Positions 49,190-58,557 of a stretch of DNA of 64,000 nt are shown here, piece by piece (within the stretch, counting starts at the first letter, position 1; each line of letters opens with the position of its first letter). The translations under genes and the position numbers were made by a program. This stretch comes from Gammaproteobacteria bacterium. GTDB taxonomy: Bacteria; Pseudomonadota; Gammaproteobacteria; Nitrosococcales; Methylophagaceae. The notes beneath the pieces are model-generated. The model worked only from the letters and a program-made list of their open reading frames with translations. It did not search any database and had not been told where the DNA came from. Where the stretch lies: the NCBI GenBank assembly GCA_029210875.1, contig JARGFJ010000001.1, forward strand, positions 62,001 through 126,000. Reading direction: 5' to 3'.

Positions 49190-50337
49190 TGTTCAGTACA
49201 CTCTTGGGCAACACGCTGCATATAGCTTGTCATAATTTCTAAATAACGGGGAATCGGCATTAAAAACGCATCATGCCCCTGATGTGCATCAATTTCAGCG
49301 TAGGTGACATTATTACCATTGCTTAATAATGCATTGACTATTTCATGTGAACGTTCGGGCGAGAAGCGCCAATCACTGGTAAATGACATGACTAATGCAT
49401 TGGCTTGGATCGGTGCAAATGTTTTGGCAAGATCGCCATCACATTTTTGGGCAGGATCAAAATAATCCAATGCTTTGGTCATGAGTAAATAGGTATTGGC
49501 ATCAAAGCGCTCGACAAAACTGGTACTTTGATAGCGTAAATAACTTTCTACTTGGAAATCAATACCATAGTCATAGTTTAAATTGCCAGTGCGTAATTCA
49601 CGGCCAAATTTTTCACCCATTGCAACATCAGATAGATAGGTGATGTGACCTAACATTCTGGCCAAGCCAAGACCTTGGCGTGGCAAAGTATTATGTTGTG
49701 CATAATAGCCATCATGAAAATCGGGATCAGACTTGATTGCAGTTCGTGCCACTTCATTAAAGGCAATATTTTGTGCAGATAATTTTGGTGCTGTTGCAAT
49801 AAGCAGAACATGACGCAAACGATCGGGGTAGCTAATAGCCCACTGCAATGCCTGCATACCGCCGAGACTGCCGCCAACGACAGCTGCCCATTGTGATATA
49901 CCAAGATGATCCGCGAGCACGGTCTGACTTTTTACCCAGTCAGCGACTGTGACAATAGGAAAATTGGGTCCATAAAGTTGATTGGTTTCAGGATTGATTG
50001 ATGTAGGACCTGTTGAACCTTTACATCCGCCAAGGTTATTTAAACATACGACAAAGAACTTAGTTGTATCAATCGCTTTACCTGGCCCAATTGCGCTATC
50101 CCACCAACCCGGTTTTTTATCTTCCATGCTATGAAAACCTGCTGCATGATGATCACCAGATAAGGCATGGCAAATAAGGATTGCATTTGACTTTGCTTGA
50201 TTAAGCGTACCGTAGGTTTCATAGATCAATTGGTAATGAGGCAATTCACGACCACATTCAAGCATGATTGGCTGATCAATCGATAATACTGTTGGCGAAA
50301 CCAGACCGACTGAATCGGCTGGTATGAAGTCTGGCAT
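49186..50337 (-). CDS. metX: Homoserine O-acyltransferase MetX
   Basis: A 383-residue alpha/beta hydrolase that acylates homoserine for methionine. [17 protein letters not shown], the nucleophile elbow [14 protein letters not shown] and [10 protein letters not shown]-like [11 protein letters not shown] near the end give the catalytic Ser/Asp/His. The acyl donor (acetyl-CoA or succinyl-CoA) cannot be settled by eye. It forms an operon with metW and pyrE; yggT lies 78 bases upstream. Confidence 0.93.
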   Translation of the reverse strand: MPDFIPADSVGLVSPTVLSIDQPIMLECGRELPHYQLIYETYGTLNQAKSNAILICHALSGDHHAAGFHSMEDKKPGWWDSAIGPGKAIDTTKFFVVCLNNLGGCKGSTGPTSINPETNQLYGPNFPIVTVADWVKSQTVLADHLGISQWAAVVGGSLGGMQALQWAISYPDRLRHVLLIATAPKLSAQNIAFNEVARTAIKSDPDFHDGYYAQHNTLPRQGLGLARMLGHITYLSDVAMGEKFGRELRTGNLNYDYGIDFQVESYLRYQSTSFVERFDANTYLLMTKALDYFDPAQKCDGDLAKTFAPIQANALVMSFTSDWRFSPERSHEIVNALLSNGNNVTYAEIDAHQGHDAFLMPIPRYLEIMTSYMQRVAQECTEQ

Positions 50338-50415
50338 GATAAAACGTGTCCTTGGAATTTTAATGGTAAAAGTCTAATGACTGATCTGTCGTTGTGCAAT
50401 AAAAGACTTAAGACA

Positions 50416-50991
50416 TTAGTAATGCCCTGTTAATAAAGGTAAGACCAGCATAGCCAAAATTTGCAGGCCAAGGATGACAACCAGGGGTGAAAGATCAATG
50501 TCGCCCATATCAGGTAACCATTTTCTAACGGGTCGTAATAAAGGCGCGTTCATTCGACTAATGAGTGGTGTAATCGGGTTATAGCTGTTTGCCGGTGAAA
50601 TCCAACTTAGAATTGCTTGAATAATGATACTGGCCGTGAACAAGGTAATAAATAAAGAAAAAATATCTGCAAGTGCAAAACGCAGTAACTGTGACAAGCC
50701 GAGTGGCATTGCTTGCAGCAGACTAACTAAAAGCAGTTTGATCAGCGTTAATGCGACAAGAAAAACAATGGTTGCGCTATCCCACCGAGCCATTGGTGGA
50801 ATAAAGCGACGTAAAAACTTCACCGGGGCTTGTGTTACGCGAATAATAAATTGCACAAGAGGATTGTGATATTCCCATTGTGCCCATTGCATAATGATTC
50901 TAAGTGCAACTATTCCTGTATAGAGGCCAAATAAAACGTCTATCAGAAAGATAAGGGGAGAACTAAAATAGCTACTAGGCATCGCTTCCAC
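50416..50991 (-). CDS. yggT: YggT-family membrane protein
   Basis: A 191-residue protein with two YggT repeats (around residues 10-85 and 105-185), four or so membrane helices. Each repeat has the W-PxNPxV/xPxxRPVRKW pattern, for example PANSYNPITPLISRMN. The family has no firm function; in E. coli it is linked with osmotic survival. It overlaps proC by 17 bases. Confidence 0.88.
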   Translation of the reverse strand: MEAMPSSYFSSPLIFLIDVLFGLYTGIVALRIIMQWAQWEYHNPLVQFIIRVTQAPVKFLRRFIPPMARWDSATIVFLVALTLIKLLLVSLLQAMPLGLSQLLRFALADIFSLFITLFTASIIIQAILSWISPANSYNPITPLISRMNAPLLRPVRKWLPDMGDIDLSPLVVILGLQILAMLVLPLLTGHY

Positions 50992-51808
50992 CCAGTTCGG
51001 TTGCTAATTCACGAGAACGTAGGGCGGCAGCGATTAAGGCATTTTCAAACAAACCACGCAGTCCACCATCTTCTAACTCATGAATAGCGCGTTCAGTTGT
51101 GCCGCCGGGTGATGTGACTCGATGTCTTAAGCTTGCTGTGGATTCATCACTTTCCAGCGCCATTTTTGCGGCACCAAATGCTGTTTGCAAACATAGTAAA
51201 CGTGCCGTTTCAGGTGGCAATCCCATCTCAGTAGCGGCAAATTCCATTGCTTCCATGACCAGAAAAAAATAAGCGGGACCACTACCTGATAATGCCGTTA
51301 CAGCATCAAGTTGCACTTCATCTTTTACCCATAAGGCTAATCCAACTGATCGTAAAATTGATTCAGCTAATTCATGTTGGGCTTTGGTGACATGTTGATT
51401 GGCATAAAGTGCGGTTGCGCCAGCCTGAACCAGTGAAGGTGTATTGGGCATGGTGCGAACGATAGCAGCATTATCGTGATGTAACCAACGCGTAATATCT
51501 TTGAGTCTAATGCCTGCAGCAATCGAAATTAAAAGACGATCTTGTGACCAATCATTGGCTATTTCTTTAACAACAGACTGAAGTTGTTGTGGTTTGATTG
51601 CCAGAATAACAATATCGGCTACTGCGCAGGCCTTATTATTGTCGTTGTAGGTATGAACTCCAAATTGAGTGGACAGCGCCTGTAGACAATCAGGGTCAGG
51701 ATCGGCGACATGAATATTGTCAGATTGAAAACCATCTGCTAATAAACCACCAATAAGACTACGCGCCATGTTGCCGCCGCCAATAAATGTAATGTTACAG
51801 TCTTTCAT
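50975..51808 (-). CDS. proC: Pyrroline-5-carboxylate reductase
   Basis: A 277-residue NAD(P)H enzyme of proline synthesis. FIGGGNMARSLIGGLL binds the dinucleotide, AIKPQQ and IVRTMPNTPSLVQAGATALYAN follow, and ALSGSGPAYFFLVMEAMEFA with SPGGTTERAIHELE complete the signature. It follows yggS by 34 bases. Confidence 0.97.
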   Translation of the reverse strand: MKDCNITFIGGGNMARSLIGGLLADGFQSDNIHVADPDPDCLQALSTQFGVHTYNDNNKACAVADIVILAIKPQQLQSVVKEIANDWSQDRLLISIAAGIRLKDITRWLHHDNAAIVRTMPNTPSLVQAGATALYANQHVTKAQHELAESILRSVGLALWVKDEVQLDAVTALSGSGPAYFFLVMEAMEFAATEMGLPPETARLLCLQTAFGAAKMALESDESTASLRHRVTSPGGTTERAIHELEDGGLRGLFENALIAAALRSRELATELGGSDA

Positions 51809-51842
51809 TATTAATCCAAATTTATTATAAGCTAAACAGACC

Positions 51843-52553
51843 CTAGTTTACGTTACCTTCATGACGAGTTGTAGCTCTTTGCCCAAATAGTGCCGAGCCG
51901 ACTCTTACCATTGTGCTGCCTTCAGCAATCGCTAAGGTCATATCACCAGACATGCCCATGGATAAGGTATCAATACCGGGATAGATGCTACTAAGATGTT
52001 CAAATAACACGTGGGCTTTGTGGAAAGAGGCCTGTTGCTGATCTACATTATCGGTTTTTGCAGGGATGATCATCAATCCCCTCAAGTTCAAGTGCGGTAA
52101 TTGGGCAATTTCAGCAGCTAGGGGAAGCAGCGCATTGGCAGCGATCCCTGATTTTGTTGCTTCATCATCAATATTGACTTGTATGCATATATTAAGTGGT
52201 GCTAAATCATCGGGACGTTGATTTGAAAGCCGTTGTGCAATTTTCAATCGATCGACAGTATGCACCCAATCGAAATGCAGGGCGATATCTCTGGTTTTGT
52301 TGGATTGAATCGGTCCAATAAAATGCCATTCCAAATCAAGATCAGCACATTGTTTAATTTTTGTTAGCGCTTCTTGCAAATAATTCTCACCAAAACGCTG
52401 TTGTCCCGCTTCGGCCAGTTGTCGTAACAGTGATGCCGGCCATGTTTTACTGACAGCTAATAAACTGACGCTTTGACGAGGTCTGTTAAACTGTTTTTCA
52501 GTGTTACGGATCAGATCTTCAATGGTAATAAGTCGATTTTTTAGTGTTTGCAT
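51843..52553 (-). CDS. PLP homeostasis protein YggS/PLPBP
   Basis: A 236-residue alanine racemase-like barrel binding PLP. LLAVSKTWP near residue 30 carries the PLP lysine, FGENYLQEALTKI, WHFIGPIQSNKTRDI and LSMGMSGDMTLAIAEGSTMVRVG are family blocks. It regulates free PLP levels. It is divergent from pilT, the usual neighbour. Confidence 0.95.
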   Translation of the reverse strand: MQTLKNRLITIEDLIRNTEKQFNRPRQSVSLLAVSKTWPASLLRQLAEAGQQRFGENYLQEALTKIKQCADLDLEWHFIGPIQSNKTRDIALHFDWVHTVDRLKIAQRLSNQRPDDLAPLNICIQVNIDDEATKSGIAANALLPLAAEIAQLPHLNLRGLMIIPAKTDNVDQQQASFHKAHVLFEHLSSIYPGIDTLSMGMSGDMTLAIAEGSTMVRVGSALFGQRATTRHEGNVN

Positions 52554-52586
52554 GTTGCAAGCCTGTGATGAGCGCGCTACCTTTAC

Positions 52587-52612
52587 ACTATTGCTTCCAC
52601 GTGGAAGATAGT
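52587..52612. promoter_or_regulatory. Palindrome ACTAT-tg-CTTCCACGTGGAAG-ATAGT between yggS and pilT
   Basis: The 14-base core CTTCCACGTGGAAG (52,594-52,607) is a perfect palindrome, and ACTAT/ATAGT extends it outward after a 2-base asymmetry. It lies in the 90-base divergent gap, 32 bases upstream of pilT. It looks like a dyad operator. The regulator is unknown. Confidence 0.4.
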
Positions 52613-52643
52613 CACACTATATTAAATGATCATGGGGATGTGA

Positions 52644-53681
52644 ATGGATATTACTGAATTACTCACCTTTAGTGCAAAAAATAACGCATCTGATTTACAT
52701 CTGTCGGCAGGCGAACCACCCATGATCCGAGTGGATGGTGATGTTAAAAAGATCAATTTACCTGCAATGGAACACAAAGAAGTTCATGCGATGGTCTATG
52801 ACATCATGAACGATAAACAGCGTAAAGATTTTGAAGAATTTCTGGAAACAGATTTTTCATTTGAAATTCCAAATCTTGCACGATTCCGGGTTAATGCATT
52901 TAATCAAAACCGTGGGGCCGCCGCAGTTTTTCGGACAATTCCATCGACAGTACTGACACTGGAACAGCTTGGTGCCCCCGATATATTCAAGCAAATTGCC
53001 GACAATCCTCGCGGTATTGTATTGGTTACAGGACCAACAGGTTCCGGTAAATCTACAACCTTGGCGGCGATGGTTGATTATCGAAATGAAAAAGATAATG
53101 AACATATTCTGACGATTGAAGATCCGATCGAATTTGTTCATAAAAGTAAAAAATGCTTGGTTAATCAACGTGAAGTACACCGTGATACCTTAGGTTTTAG
53201 TGAAGCACTTCGGTCAGCTTTACGTGAAGATCCTGATATTATTTTAGTGGGTGAATTACGTGATCTGGAAACCATTCGATTAGCGCTGACTGCGGCTGAA
53301 ACGGGGCATTTAGTCTTTGGTACCTTGCATACCTCATCAGCTGCAAAAACCATTGACCGTATCATTGACGTATTCCCGGCAGCAGAAAAAGATATGGTGC
53401 GTTCTATGTTATCTGAATCATTGCGTGCTGTTATTTCTCAAACCTTAATGAAAAAAGTCGGTGGAGGCCGTATTGCTGCCCATGAAATTATGATTGGCAC
53501 ACCTGCTATCCGAAATTTAATTCGTGAAGACAAAGTGCCACAAATGTATAGTGCCATTCAAACAGGTGGCGCAGTTGGTATGCAGACACTTGACCAAAAC
53601 TTACAAGATCTAATTCGTCGTGGCCAAGTGACTAAAAGTGAAGCGTTACCGCGTGCAGTTAACAAAGACATGTTCCGCTAG
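52644..53681 (+). CDS. pilT: Type IV pilus retraction ATPase PilT
   Basis: A 345-residue secretion-type ATPase. GPTGSGKSTTLAAM near residue 133 is Walker A, EDPIEFVH and LVGELRDLETIRLALTAAETGH (Walker B and His box) follow, and AIRNLIREDKVPQM is the PilT-specific C-terminal motif. It disassembles pili for twitching. pilU follows after 10 bases. Confidence 0.97.
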   Translation: MDITELLTFSAKNNASDLHLSAGEPPMIRVDGDVKKINLPAMEHKEVHAMVYDIMNDKQRKDFEEFLETDFSFEIPNLARFRVNAFNQNRGAAAVFRTIPSTVLTLEQLGAPDIFKQIADNPRGIVLVTGPTGSGKSTTLAAMVDYRNEKDNEHILTIEDPIEFVHKSKKCLVNQREVHRDTLGFSEALRSALREDPDIILVGELRDLETIRLALTAAETGHLVFGTLHTSSAAKTIDRIIDVFPAAEKDMVRSMLSESLRAVISQTLMKKVGGGRIAAHEIMIGTPAIRNLIREDKVPQMYSAIQTGGAVGMQTLDQNLQDLIRRGQVTKSEALPRAVNKDMFR

Positions 53682-53691
53682 GAGTTAAAAA

Positions 53692-54834
53692 ATGGATATC
53701 GTCACAATTCTAAAAGCGGCAGTTAAACACGAGGCATCTGATTTATTTATTACCGCAGGTCGACCACCATCCTTGAAGGTAAATGGGAAGCTGGCGACAT
53801 TGTCACAAACACCGCTGACTGATAATGAAGCGCGTGATCTGGTTATTAGCACAATGAATGACCAGCAGAAAAAGACGTTTGAACGTGACAAAGAATGTAA
53901 TTACGCGATAGCAACTTCAGGTGCTGGTCGTTTTCGTGTCAGTGCGCTTTATCAGCGAAATAGAGTTGCAATGGTGATGCGTCGAATTATCGATGAAATT
54001 CCAACAATTGAAAGTTTGCATATGCCTGACATTATCAAAGAGCTTTCTATGACTAAACGAGGCCTAGTCATTTTTGTGGGGGCAACAGGTTCTGGTAAAT
54101 CGACCACCTTGGCAGCCATGATTGGCTATCGTAATCAAAACAGCACTGGTCATATTTTAACGATCGAAGATCCAATTGAATTTGATCATAAGCATGACGG
54201 TTGTGTTGTCACCCAGCGTGAAGTAGGTATTGATACTGAATCCTATGATATCGCGCTTAAAAACTCATTACGTCAGGCACCAGATGTCATTATGATTGGT
54301 GAAATTCGCGCTCGTGAAACTATGGATTATGGGATTACGTTTTCTGAAACAGGTCATCTATGTTTATCAACCTTGCATGCCAATAATGCGAATCAGGCGA
54401 TGGATAGGATCATTAACTTCTTCCCGGAAGAACGTCATAAACAGTTATTTTTGGATCTTTCTCTGAATTTAAAAGCCGTAGTTGCTCAACGCTTAATTCC
54501 TAAAAAAGATGGTACCGGTCGTGCTGTTGCGGTTGAAGTCTTATTAAATACGCCTTTGATTGGCGATTTGATTGAAAAAGGTAAAGTAGCTGAACTTAAG
54601 GATGTGATGAAACGTTCTCGTGAATTAGGGATGCAAACCTTTGATCAGGCTGTTTATGACCTTTATAAAGCAGGTGAAATAACTTATGATGAAGCACTTA
54701 AAAATTCTGATTCTGCTAATGAAGTTCGTTTAATGATAAAACTGGGTGCGGAACGAGGTGAAATTCCAGATGAGTCAGACATTGGAGGATTATCAATTCA
54801 GCCAGATGATGATGGCGTGATTGGCAGAATGTAA
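53692..54834 (+). CDS. pilU: Type IV pilus ATPase PilU
   Basis: A 380-residue PilT paralog that assists retraction. VGATGSGKSTTLAAMIGYRN is Walker A, EDPIEFDHKHDGCVVTQREVG follows, and MIGEIRARETMDYGITFSETGHL is Walker B with the His box. The C-terminal tail is longer and acidic (PDESDIGG), a PilU feature, and AIRNLIRE is absent. Confidence 0.95.
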   Translation: MDIVTILKAAVKHEASDLFITAGRPPSLKVNGKLATLSQTPLTDNEARDLVISTMNDQQKKTFERDKECNYAIATSGAGRFRVSALYQRNRVAMVMRRIIDEIPTIESLHMPDIIKELSMTKRGLVIFVGATGSGKSTTLAAMIGYRNQNSTGHILTIEDPIEFDHKHDGCVVTQREVGIDTESYDIALKNSLRQAPDVIMIGEIRARETMDYGITFSETGHLCLSTLHANNANQAMDRIINFFPEERHKQLFLDLSLNLKAVVAQRLIPKKDGTGRAVAVEVLLNTPLIGDLIEKGKVAELKDVMKRSRELGMQTFDQAVYDLYKAGEITYDEALKNSDSANEVRLMIKLGAERGEIPDESDIGGLSIQPDDDGVIGRM

Positions 54835-54981
54835 GTTGCTTATTTCTGCATTACTCAGAAACAATAAAGCTTTTTGTTTTAATATGTTAGACGTGAAATG
54901 TAAATAGTATTATGATAATGCTCAAATAATTGGCATATAACATTGAATAGAGTGTGTCAGTTAAGACAATTGCCATGTGGT

Positions 54982-54998
54982 AATTGAAAGTTTCAATT
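54982..54998. promoter_or_regulatory. Palindrome AATTGAAA-g-TTTCAATT upstream of the OmpA-like gene
   Basis: A perfect 8+1+8 inverted repeat, 20 bases before the start codon and just before the AAGGAA ribosome site. It may be an operator or a leader hairpin. No regulator is known. Confidence 0.3.
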
Positions 54999-55018
54999 AG
55001 ATATCCAAGGAATAAATA

Positions 55019-55858
55019 ATGAAAACATCAGTTAAATTATCAGTCGCAGTATTAACTGTCGGGCTATTAGCGGGCTGTGCTGGTCCAAATCAACGCGTGG
55101 ACAATGAAAACTTATTATGTGCGCTTGCCGGTGGTTTAGCGGGTGGAGCTGTTACCGGTGCTGTTATGAATGGTGGTTCTGCAGTAGCAGGTGGTGCGGC
55201 TGCTGGTGCCGCTTTAGCATTATTACTTTGTCCACATGATGAAGCCGTTGCTGCTCCTGTTGAAACCGTTGCAGTATGTCCTGAAGAAGTTCCACCTGGT
55301 GCATTAACAGATGCAAATGGTTGTGCTTTTGACACTGATGGCGATGGTGTTGTAGATGGTGTTGATATGTGTGCAAACACACCTGAAGGTGTGTCGGTTG
55401 ACCGTGTTGGTTGTCCATTAGACGGCGATAGAGATGCCGTGCCAGATTATTTAGATCTTTGTCCAGCAACACCATTGGGTACCATAGTTGATACAGATGG
55501 TTGTCCGCTGTCAGGTCAAAAATTGTTGTCTTTAGAAGGTGTAAATTTTGCCTATAACAAAGCGGTATTGACACCAGCAGCGCAAGATATCTTGGAGCAA
55601 GCAGTAACGCTTTTGAAAGAAACCGATGCCGTTATTGAAGTGCGGGTAGAAGGTCACACTGATAGTCGCGGTACTGATGCCTATAACATGACATTATCTC
55701 AAAAACGTGCTGATGCTGTGGTTGCTTATCTAGTTGCACAAGGTGTTAACCCAAATCGTTTAATCGCGGTTGGTATGGGTGAAGGTTTCCCTGTTGCAAG
55801 CAATGATACAGAAGCAGGGCGAGCTGCTAATCGTCGTGTAGACTTCGTTGTAAAATAA
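55019..55858 (+). CDS. OmpA-family lipoprotein with thrombospondin type 3 repeats
   Basis: A 279-residue outer-membrane lipoprotein. The signal ends LLAGC (about residues 17-21, Cys21 lipidated). A glycine-zipper (AGGLAGGAVTGAVMNGGSAV) follows, then calcium-type repeats (DTDGDGVVDGVDMC, DGDRDAVPDYLDLC), and a peptidoglycan-binding OmpA_C domain with VEGHTDSRGTDAYN and RANRRVDF. It probably tethers the outer membrane to the wall. AAGGA lies 9 bases upstream of ATG, and an intrinsic terminator follows. Confidence 0.92.
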   Translation: MKTSVKLSVAVLTVGLLAGCAGPNQRVDNENLLCALAGGLAGGAVTGAVMNGGSAVAGGAAAGAALALLLCPHDEAVAAPVETVAVCPEEVPPGALTDANGCAFDTDGDGVVDGVDMCANTPEGVSVDRVGCPLDGDRDAVPDYLDLCPATPLGTIVDTDGCPLSGQKLLSLEGVNFAYNKAVLTPAAQDILEQAVTLLKETDAVIEVRVEGHTDSRGTDAYNMTLSQKRADAVVAYLVAQGVNPNRLIAVGMGEGFPVASNDTEAGRAANRRVDFVVK

Positions 55859-55877
55859 AGATTTCACAACACCAACG

Positions 55878-55904
55878 AAAAGGCCCTATTTCAGGGCCTT
55901 TTTT
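55878..55904. terminator. Bidirectional intrinsic terminator
   Basis: AAAGGCCCT pairs with AGGGCCTTT around ATTTC, followed by Ts on the plus strand and by an A run upstream, so it can work both for the OmpA gene and for the convergent DUF2927 gene. Stem of 9 bases, strongly GC in the centre. Confidence 0.9.
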
Positions 55905-55917
55905 ATGGTTGGAAACT

Positions 55918-56709
55918 TTAGTTTAACAATGGATATAATCCTTGCTGATTGACTATTTGTTCAGAATCCATGATCAATCGCTGAAATTCTGGACGAGCTA
56001 GCAGGCTTTCAAGTTGATGTTTCACTTGCTTAATGTTCATCCCAGGTGTTAGTGATGAATGGTAAAGGGCTTTTAATAAAACAAAGTCTAAACCGGATAA
56101 ATAATCATCTCTTGATTTATCGTTAAATATAGATGGGAAAACTTTGTCAGAATCATTAGGCAGTCCAAGCACTTGGGTTAGCTCTTCGACGATACATGAC
56201 AATAACTTGGCATGAGCGCGAGCGCGATCAACGGGAATAATCACAATCGCTTTTGTTATATTGCTTTTGGCGTCGATGGTAAAATTACCCAAACAAACGC
56301 CATGATGTGCAAGTTGCTTAATTTCCTGCTTATTGTTTAATAAAAAGTCATTCTGCAACTCTTGTTGTAAGTACTGTTCTGAAGAAAAAATGATTTTAAG
56401 GTTTACATGGTGTTCCAGGCTTGCAGGAAGAATTACAAGCCCAGTAATGTTTGCTAGATGCTCAATATGAGTTTTAGTTAATTTCTCATGTAATGCTTGA
56501 TCACCTGTTCTATGGATAATCTGATAATAAATTGGCTTTGACCATTTTCTAATACTGCTATTTTTGTGAGAATATTCATTGTTCAAAGCAATATCTATAA
56601 AACTAGTGATGATGTAATCAGTTGATTGCCAATGATTCAATTGTGATGAAGTGATGGGGCTATAGAGCAGTGTTATCAATAAAAAACACACTTGTATTTG
56701 AGCTTGCAT
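55918..56709 (-). CDS. DUF2927 secreted protein
   Basis: A 263-residue protein with a signal peptide (about residues 1-22). The C-terminal half has the DUF2927 pattern: CIVEELTQVLGLPNDSD, PSIFNDKSRDDYLSG, LLKALYHSSLTPGM. The EE pair suggests a zinc-peptidase-like fold, but no reaction is known. It lies between the OmpA-like gene (convergent) and the secretion operon. Confidence 0.75.
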   Translation of the reverse strand: MQAQIQVCFLLITLLYSPITSSQLNHWQSTDYIITSFIDIALNNEYSHKNSSIRKWSKPIYYQIIHRTGDQALHEKLTKTHIEHLANITGLVILPASLEHHVNLKIIFSSEQYLQQELQNDFLLNNKQEIKQLAHHGVCLGNFTIDAKSNITKAIVIIPVDRARAHAKLLSCIVEELTQVLGLPNDSDKVFPSIFNDKSRDDYLSGLDFVLLKALYHSSLTPGMNIKQVKHQLESLLARPEFQRLIMDSEQIVNQQGLYPLLN

Positions 56710-56835
56710 AATAACGTTCTCTCTTGTTACAAGGTCGGCATGCTGATATTCACCTGTAGCTTTGACTGAAGTTCAACATCGTTCAGCTAAACCAAACCCA
56801 CAGCAACACCTGTATGCACGAAGGGTTATATTGAA

Positions 56836-58557
56836 TTATTTTTCACACTGTTCCACGGCGGTTTTTAACCTTGGATCAATAGGGTAAAGTGATAGGCCCT
56901 TTTTCGCGATAATGCAGGCATGTTGGTCTTGTTTTAAATACTGATTGGCTTGAACGGCTAATGTATAAAACGCAATATTCGGGTTGTATTTTAATTCTTG
57001 CTCTGCCCATTCTGCGAACAATCTGACATTATCATCAAGAGCATAACGCACACTCGAATTAAATAGTGAGATCATCATGATTTCTGTAGCAAACTTTTTG
57101 AAATAGGGATGGTGCAGGGCAATGGCGAGGGGATCAGATCCTTTGGCTACCTGCTTCATCTGATAACGTTTGAACTCAAGATTTGCCATCATGCTCGATG
57201 ATAAAAATACAAATGCTGCCAATGCCCCGACAATAGTCGCAAGTTTTATTAACTTAACGGCGGCAATCGATAACTTAAGCTGATAAGGTTGTGTGCTTGC
57301 TTGTAACACAACAAACAGTAAAAACAAAAAAACAAACCAGTGCAGTGATGAGATATAAAACGGCAGTTCAACCTGGGTATGAAGCGCGATAGGCAATAAC
57401 ATCGCGCCATAGGCGTAACGACGTGAATGCGGTAATTTTATCAGCGTGATAATCACACCAAACGCAAAAGCTGCTAAGCCGATACCAGCAATCGCTCCAC
57501 CTTCTACTAACCAGAAAATCACTTCATTATGAGGGTGTGATACCCGCTGTGGAGGCAAAACAGCATCAGGGTGCTCGGCATAAAAATCAGGTTTAGCAAA
57601 CTGCCAGACACGGACAAAACTGCCAATGCCATGACCTAAAAAAGGCGCTTGTTTAATGACATCAAAGGCAATGGTGTACATTCCTAACCGTGCTGAACCA
57701 GAAAATCCGGCATTCATGGCTGTTGTTTTTTCCAATACGCTGGTTAAACCGCGCTGGTTTTCAAACTGATTTGCACCAAATAATGCGCTGACCAACACTA
57801 AACTAATCGCTAACCAACGCAATTTGTCTTGCACAATAAACCGCCAGCGACTGATGATAAACAATGGCAGTGCCAGTAAAAAACCTAATGCAGCGACACG
57901 CGAACCGGAATAGCCTGCAACAAATGCAGCGCCTGCCATCATTATCAGCACGATCAGAAATTGCCAGCCAGAGCTACGTCTAATCCTTGGTCTGCTAAAC
58001 AACCACAGTGCAATCAGAATTGCGGTGACTTGAAAACTGGCTTGATTATTAATTTGTTGAAACAAACCTGTTGGTACACCGGATGAATTAATCGGTAACC
58101 AGCTTGGAATATCGTTTACAAAAAAAATCTGGATCATACCGACAACGGCATGAATAAATGCGATTGCTAACACTGCGAGTAAGAGCCGATCAAGTCGCCC
58201 TTGCTTAAGCCGATATTGAAACAGGCTAAATAGGAATAAGCCCCCACCCCAAATATAAAGCAGACGAAATAACCACTGTTGCGGTATCTCTATGCCAGAT
58301 ACCATTCCGCCATAGAGTGTCAGTAATGGAAACGCTAATAACAACAGAGTATGTTGCGGTAGATACAGTGTGTGTTGTTTGCTAAATCGCCACAATGAAT
58401 AAAAGCCAATGATTGCTGCCGACGACCAGATGAGTATGTTGTTTGGCAGCCTTAATCCAGTACCGCCTGTATTGATATGAAAATACAGACTGCTGGTTAA
58501 TAACAGCATCAATAACCATTCAATTGGTTTGAGCTGCATCGAAAACCTAGAATTCAT
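56836..58557 (-). CDS. PglL/WaaL-type O-oligosaccharyltransferase or O-antigen ligase
   Basis: A 573-residue membrane protein with about 12 helices. The Wzy_C periplasmic loop includes LGHGIGSFVRVWQFAKPDF and VSHPHNEVIFWLVEGG, the HxHNE motif of PglL/TfpO pilin glycosyltransferases. The C-terminal 120 residues are soluble with a TPR-like look (ALHHPYFKKFATEIM). It overlaps the outer-membrane barrel gene by 11 bases and ends the secretion operon, so glycosylation of a pilin or pseudopilin is a reasonable guess; O-antigen ligation is the alternative. Confidence 0.8.
   Translation of the reverse strand: MNSRFSMQLKPIEWLLMLLLTSSLYFHINTGGTGLRLPNNILIWSSAAIIGFYSLWRFSKQHTLYLPQHTLLLLAFPLLTLYGGMVSGIEIPQQWLFRLLYIWGGGLFLFSLFQYRLKQGRLDRLLLAVLAIAFIHAVVGMIQIFFVNDIPSWLPINSSGVPTGLFQQINNQASFQVTAILIALWLFSRPRIRRSSGWQFLIVLIMMAGAAFVAGYSGSRVAALGFLLALPLFIISRWRFIVQDKLRWLAISLVLVSALFGANQFENQRGLTSVLEKTTAMNAGFSGSARLGMYTIAFDVIKQAPFLGHGIGSFVRVWQFAKPDFYAEHPDAVLPPQRVSHPHNEVIFWLVEGGAIAGIGLAAFAFGVIITLIKLPHSRRYAYGAMLLPIALHTQVELPFYISSLHWFVFLFLLFVVLQASTQPYQLKLSIAAVKLIKLATIVGALAAFVFLSSSMMANLEFKRYQMKQVAKGSDPLAIALHHPYFKKFATEIMMISLFNSSVRYALDDNVRLFAEWAEQELKYNPNIAFYTLAVQANQYLKQDQHACIIAKKGLSLYPIDPRLKTAVEQCEK

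Noticed and set aside
54835-54895. AT-rich symmetric text AAACAA...TTGTTT as a pilU terminator
   Set aside because: The stem is weak and AT-only, without a clear loop or T tract.
56710-56835. Short CTGAA...TTCAG hairpin as a copy of the 24,794 repeat
   Set aside because: Similarity is limited to a few bases and could be chance.
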